Below are positions 30,656-33,022 of a stretch of 33,022 bases of DNA, piece by piece. Each line of letters opens with the position of its first letter. Position 1 is the first letter of the stretch. The notes beneath the pieces are model-generated. The model made no database searches. It was not told the origin of the DNA and saw nothing but the letters and a program-made list of their open reading frames with translations. A program made the translations under genes and the position numbers. This stretch comes from Sphingobium chlorophenolicum. Its GTDB lineage: Bacteria > Pseudomonadota > Alphaproteobacteria > Sphingomonadales > Sphingomonadaceae. The stretch lies in assembly GCF_000722875.1 (NCBI RefSeq), contig NZ_JFHR01000058.1:1-33022 (forward strand), given 5' to 3'.

Positions 30656-32416
30656 ATGCAGATAGACTTTAGTCGATCGATAATCGACATCGTCCTAAAC
30701 CATGAAAACACCGTTCCGGATCGGCCGGCGCTGATATTCGATACCGGCGAAGGGCCGCAGGACAGCCTTAGCTACGCGCAGACGGCGGCGCGGGTGAGGC
30801 AGATTGCGGGCAGCCTGGCGGCGCGGGGGCTGGCCGGGCGGCGGATCGCCCTGCTCTTTTCGGCGGGGACCGATTTCGCGCTCGCGCTGCTGGCCTGTCT
30901 GGCGGTGGGGAGCGTCGCCGTTCCGCTGGCGCCGGTCGGGCGGCGGCGGGCGAGGTTGCAGAACATCCTGTCCATGCTGGGGGACATCAGGCCGGATGGT
31001 TTGATGCTGGACGACAGCATGGCGGGGCTGTTCGGGCAGGAATTGTCGGCTGCGTTGCCCGGTGCCGTCCGCTATCTGGAATTTTCGGGTCTGGCGGGGG
31101 AACCGCATCCCTTCACGCCGCTGCGGCTGGAGCCGGACCGTTTGGCCGTGCTGCAATATACGTCCGGGACCACGTCGAACCCCAAGGGGGTGATGATCAC
31201 CCATGGTAACATCATCGCCAATGAGACGATGATCAAGGCCGCCTTCGGCCATGACGGGGATTCCCATTTCGTCGGCTGGGTGCCGCATTATCACGACCAG
31301 GGGCTGTTCGGTAACATATTGCAGCCGCTGTTCCTGGGGGCGACCTGCGTCATCACCTCGCCTGCGGCGTTCATCAACAAGCCGATGTCCTGGCTGCAAC
31401 TGATTTCCCGCTATCGCGCCCATACCAGCGGCGGGCCGAATTTCGGCTATGACCTGTGCGTCGATTATGCGACGCGCCGGGGGATGCCGGAACTGGACCT
31501 GTCGAGCTGGCGGGTCGCCTTCAACGGCGCGGAGCGGGTGCGGCCGAGCACGATGGACCGGTTCGCCGAATGTTTCGCCGACGCCGGATTCGACAGGCGG
31601 GCCTTCCTGCCCTGCTATGGGCTGGCGGAATCCACGCTGGTGACCATCGCCGTGCCGCCGTGGAGCGAGCCGGTCGTCCGCACCTATGACAGCCGCGCCC
31701 TGGCCGCCGGGCGGGCGGAGGAAAGTGACGAAGGGCTGGACCTTGCCTGCTGCGGCCCGGCCATGGCTGGCGGGGAGGCGCGGATCGTCGATCCCTTGAC
31801 TGGCGAGCCGCTGCCGGACGGCGCGGTGGGCGAAATCTGGTTGCGGGGTCCGCATATCGCGGCAGGCTATATCGACAATGAAGCGGCCACCGAGGCAACC
31901 TTCGGCGGGCGCCTGGACGAGGATGGGCCGTTCCTGCGCACGGGCGACCTTGGTTTTTCGACGGCAGAGGGATTTTTCATCGTCAGCCGCCTGAAGGATC
32001 TCATCATCGTGCGCGGGCGCAATTACGCGCCGAGCGACGTCGAGCATATCTGGTCGGAAATTTCCGGGACCGTGGGCCAGGCCAGCGCCGCCGCCGTGGA
32101 GGTCGAGGTCGAGGGCGTGCAGCATATCGTCCTGATCGCGGAGATGAAGCGGGACGAAGCGCGGACCCTGTCCAGCGAGGCTTTGCAGGAAACCGCCGGG
32201 AAGCTGCGCGCCATCGCCATGGAGCGGCTGGAACTGGGCATCACCGATCTGGTGATGGTGCCCGCCAGCGCGATTCCCCGCACGACCAGCGGCAAGGTGC
32301 AGCGAAAGCAGGCCGCCCGGCTGCTGATGGACGGCGAACTCGCCATATTGGGCATGACGGGGCCGTTGGAGCAGGCCTTCGAACCGTCGCGGCAAACGGC
32401 GTCGGCGGGCGGCTGA
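30656..32416 (+). CDS. Fatty acyl-AMP ligase (FAAL)
   Basis: A 586-aa member of the adenylate-forming superfamily. It activates a carboxylic acid with ATP to acyl-AMP and passes it to an acyl carrier protein. The ATP motif is YTSGTTSNPKGVMITHG (168-184). The FAAL-type block reads GWVPHYHDQGLFGNILQPL, then SPAAFINKPMSWLQLISRYR and TSGGPNFGYDLC. The catalytic Lys547 lies in TTSGKVQRK. These match FAALs more closely than acyl-CoA synthetases, whose insertion differs; CoA ligation cannot be formally excluded by eye. It lies 22 nt after the methyltransferase on the same strand, with a weak ribosome binding site. It is the predicted acyl-supply enzyme for the ACP at 29462. Confidence 0.9.
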   Translation: MQIDFSRSIIDIVLNHENTVPDRPALIFDTGEGPQDSLSYAQTAARVRQIAGSLAARGLAGRRIALLFSAGTDFALALLACLAVGSVAVPLAPVGRRRARLQNILSMLGDIRPDGLMLDDSMAGLFGQELSAALPGAVRYLEFSGLAGEPHPFTPLRLEPDRLAVLQYTSGTTSNPKGVMITHGNIIANETMIKAAFGHDGDSHFVGWVPHYHDQGLFGNILQPLFLGATCVITSPAAFINKPMSWLQLISRYRAHTSGGPNFGYDLCVDYATRRGMPELDLSSWRVAFNGAERVRPSTMDRFAECFADAGFDRRAFLPCYGLAESTLVTIAVPPWSEPVVRTYDSRALAAGRAEESDEGLDLACCGPAMAGGEARIVDPLTGEPLPDGAVGEIWLRGPHIAAGYIDNEAATEATFGGRLDEDGPFLRTGDLGFSTAEGFFIVSRLKDLIIVRGRNYAPSDVEHIWSEISGTVGQASAAAVEVEVEGVQHIVLIAEMKRDEARTLSSEALQETAGKLRAIAMERLELGITDLVMVPASAIPRTTSGKVQRKQAARLLMDGELAILGMTGPLEQAFEPSRQTASAGG

Positions 32417-32452
32417 ACGCGATCCGGTTTATCGCGACGCTGGACTCGTTCC

Positions 32453-32481
32453 TTGATGCGCTTGCCTGGGAAGCGTAAACT
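32453..32481 (+). promoter_or_regulatory. Putative sigma-70-type promoter
   Basis: TTGATG (32453-32458), a 17-nt spacer and TAAACT (32476-32481), located 39 bp before the start codon of the last gene. It suggests that gene is transcribed independently of the luxI cluster. Confidence 0.4.
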
Positions 32482-32520
32482 CCCGGTCGACCTTAACCGC
32501 GTCCGGTGGAGGATCGCCCG

Positions 32521-33022
32521 ATGATATATGCGTCTTTGGTTATGCGTTGGCGTCCAGCAGCCTTCCTGCTGTGCGCGGCGACCGCCGGTCCTGCCTTCGC
32601 CCAGCCGATGATCCTGCCGGAGGGCATGGCCATCCCGTTGGAAACGCGGCAGGAGCTTTCCTCCAAGTCGGCGCGGGTCGGCGATGCGGTCGAACTGGCG
32701 GTAGCGAGGCCGGTGACGATCGGCGGCGTGACGCTGATCCCGGCGGGCAGTCCGGCGGCCGGTACGGTCAGCCGGGTCAGGGACAATGGCCTGCTGGGCC
32801 GGTCCGGCAAGCTGGACATCAAGGTCAGCGCGATCAAGGTCGGCGGCATCGACGTGCCGGTGCGCGGCCAGCGCAATGCGCAGGGCAAATCCGGCACGCT
32901 GGGCGCGGTGGGCGCGGGCATCGTCTTCCTGCCGCTGGCGGTGATCGTGCGGGGGAAGGACGTCAAATTACCGGTCGGAACGCCGTTCGAGGTCTATGTG
33001 GACCGGGAGGTTTCCATCGGCC
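32521..33022 (+). CDS. Secreted protein of unknown function (3' end cut by window)
   Basis: An open frame running from the ATG at 32521 to the window end with no stop (167 complete codons). The ribosome binding site GGAGG lies 8-9 nt upstream. A signal peptide (residues 1-28, basic MRWRP then a hydrophobic core, ending PAFAQ) indicates export. The mature part begins with MILPEGMAIPLETRQELSSK, then repeats Gly/Val-rich beta-strand segments (VTIGGVTLIPAGSPAAGTV, GKLDIKVSAIKVGG). Near residue 127 a hydrophobic Gly-rich stretch (TLGAVGAGIVFLPLAVIV) occurs. It resembles conserved exported proteins of unknown function. A separate promoter upstream suggests it is not part of the luxI operon. Confidence 0.8.
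   Translation, partial: MIYASLVMRWRPAAFLLCAATAGPAFAQPMILPEGMAIPLETRQELSSKSARVGDAVELAVARPVTIGGVTLIPAGSPAAGTVSRVRDNGLLGRSGKLDIKVSAIKVGGIDVPVRGQRNAQGKSGTLGAVGAGIVFLPLAVIVRGKDVKLPVGTPFEVYVDREVSIG

Overview
This window (33,022 bp, uniformly GC-rich) looks like chromosomal DNA of an alphaproteobacterium, most likely a sphingomonad (Sphingomonadaceae: Sphingobium, Novosphingobium or Sphingomonas type). The evidence is two large TonB-dependent receptors (TBDRs), dense ATGA-overlapping operons, GMC, SDR and M3-peptidase genes of the type common there, and short dispersed inverted repeats that resemble, from memory, those in sphingomonad genomes. This placement is inference; there is no rRNA or other phylogenetic marker. 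I see no tRNA, rRNA, IS element, prophage or CRISPR array.

Layout. (1) 66-2602 (+): a LysR regulator overlapping a GMC-family FAD alcohol dehydrogenase, ending at a perfect 16-bp hairpin shared with a convergent TBDR. (2) 2649-5615 (-): that TBDR, preceded by a palindrome-rich leader and a TetR regulator. (3) 5739-12192 (-): a tightly packed sulfur-scavenging operon in the order ssuC permease, ssuB ATPase, thiol dioxygenase, triple-rhodanese protein, SsuD-like flavin monooxygenase, SsuA-like binding protein, class II aldolase-like protein. A LysR regulator lies divergent at 12483-13319. (4) 13495-16738 (-): a second sulfur-type operon with a new 44-aa small ORF, a Tat/lipobox SsuA-like binding protein, an SfnB/DszC-like flavoprotein and a D-2-hydroxyacid dehydrogenase. 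It is divergent from a FAD/NAD(P)-binding protein (16836-18194), which is followed by an NTF2-like protein. Both sulfur promoters carry AT-rich dyads sharing a 9-mer, which suggests one regulator. (5) 18967-23204: an M3 oligopeptidase (+), convergent across a large hairpin repeat with an MFS-SDR pair (-). (6) 23303-27795 (-): a PAS-GGDEF-EAL protein and a second TBDR.

(7) 28003-32416 (+) is the most striking part. A short LuxR-type regulator lacks the recognisable AHL-binding pocket. A complete LuxI-type acyl-homoserine-lactone synthase follows, overlapped by a dedicated acyl carrier protein, then a cyclopropane-synthase-like methyltransferase and a stand-alone fatty acyl-AMP ligase. Together these could activate a free carboxylic acid, load it onto the ACP, possibly methylate it, and hand it to LuxI. 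That would be an acyl-homoserine lactone (AHL) route with its own acyl supply instead of the cell's fatty-acid synthesis pool. A secreted protein with its own promoter begins at 32521 and runs off the window.
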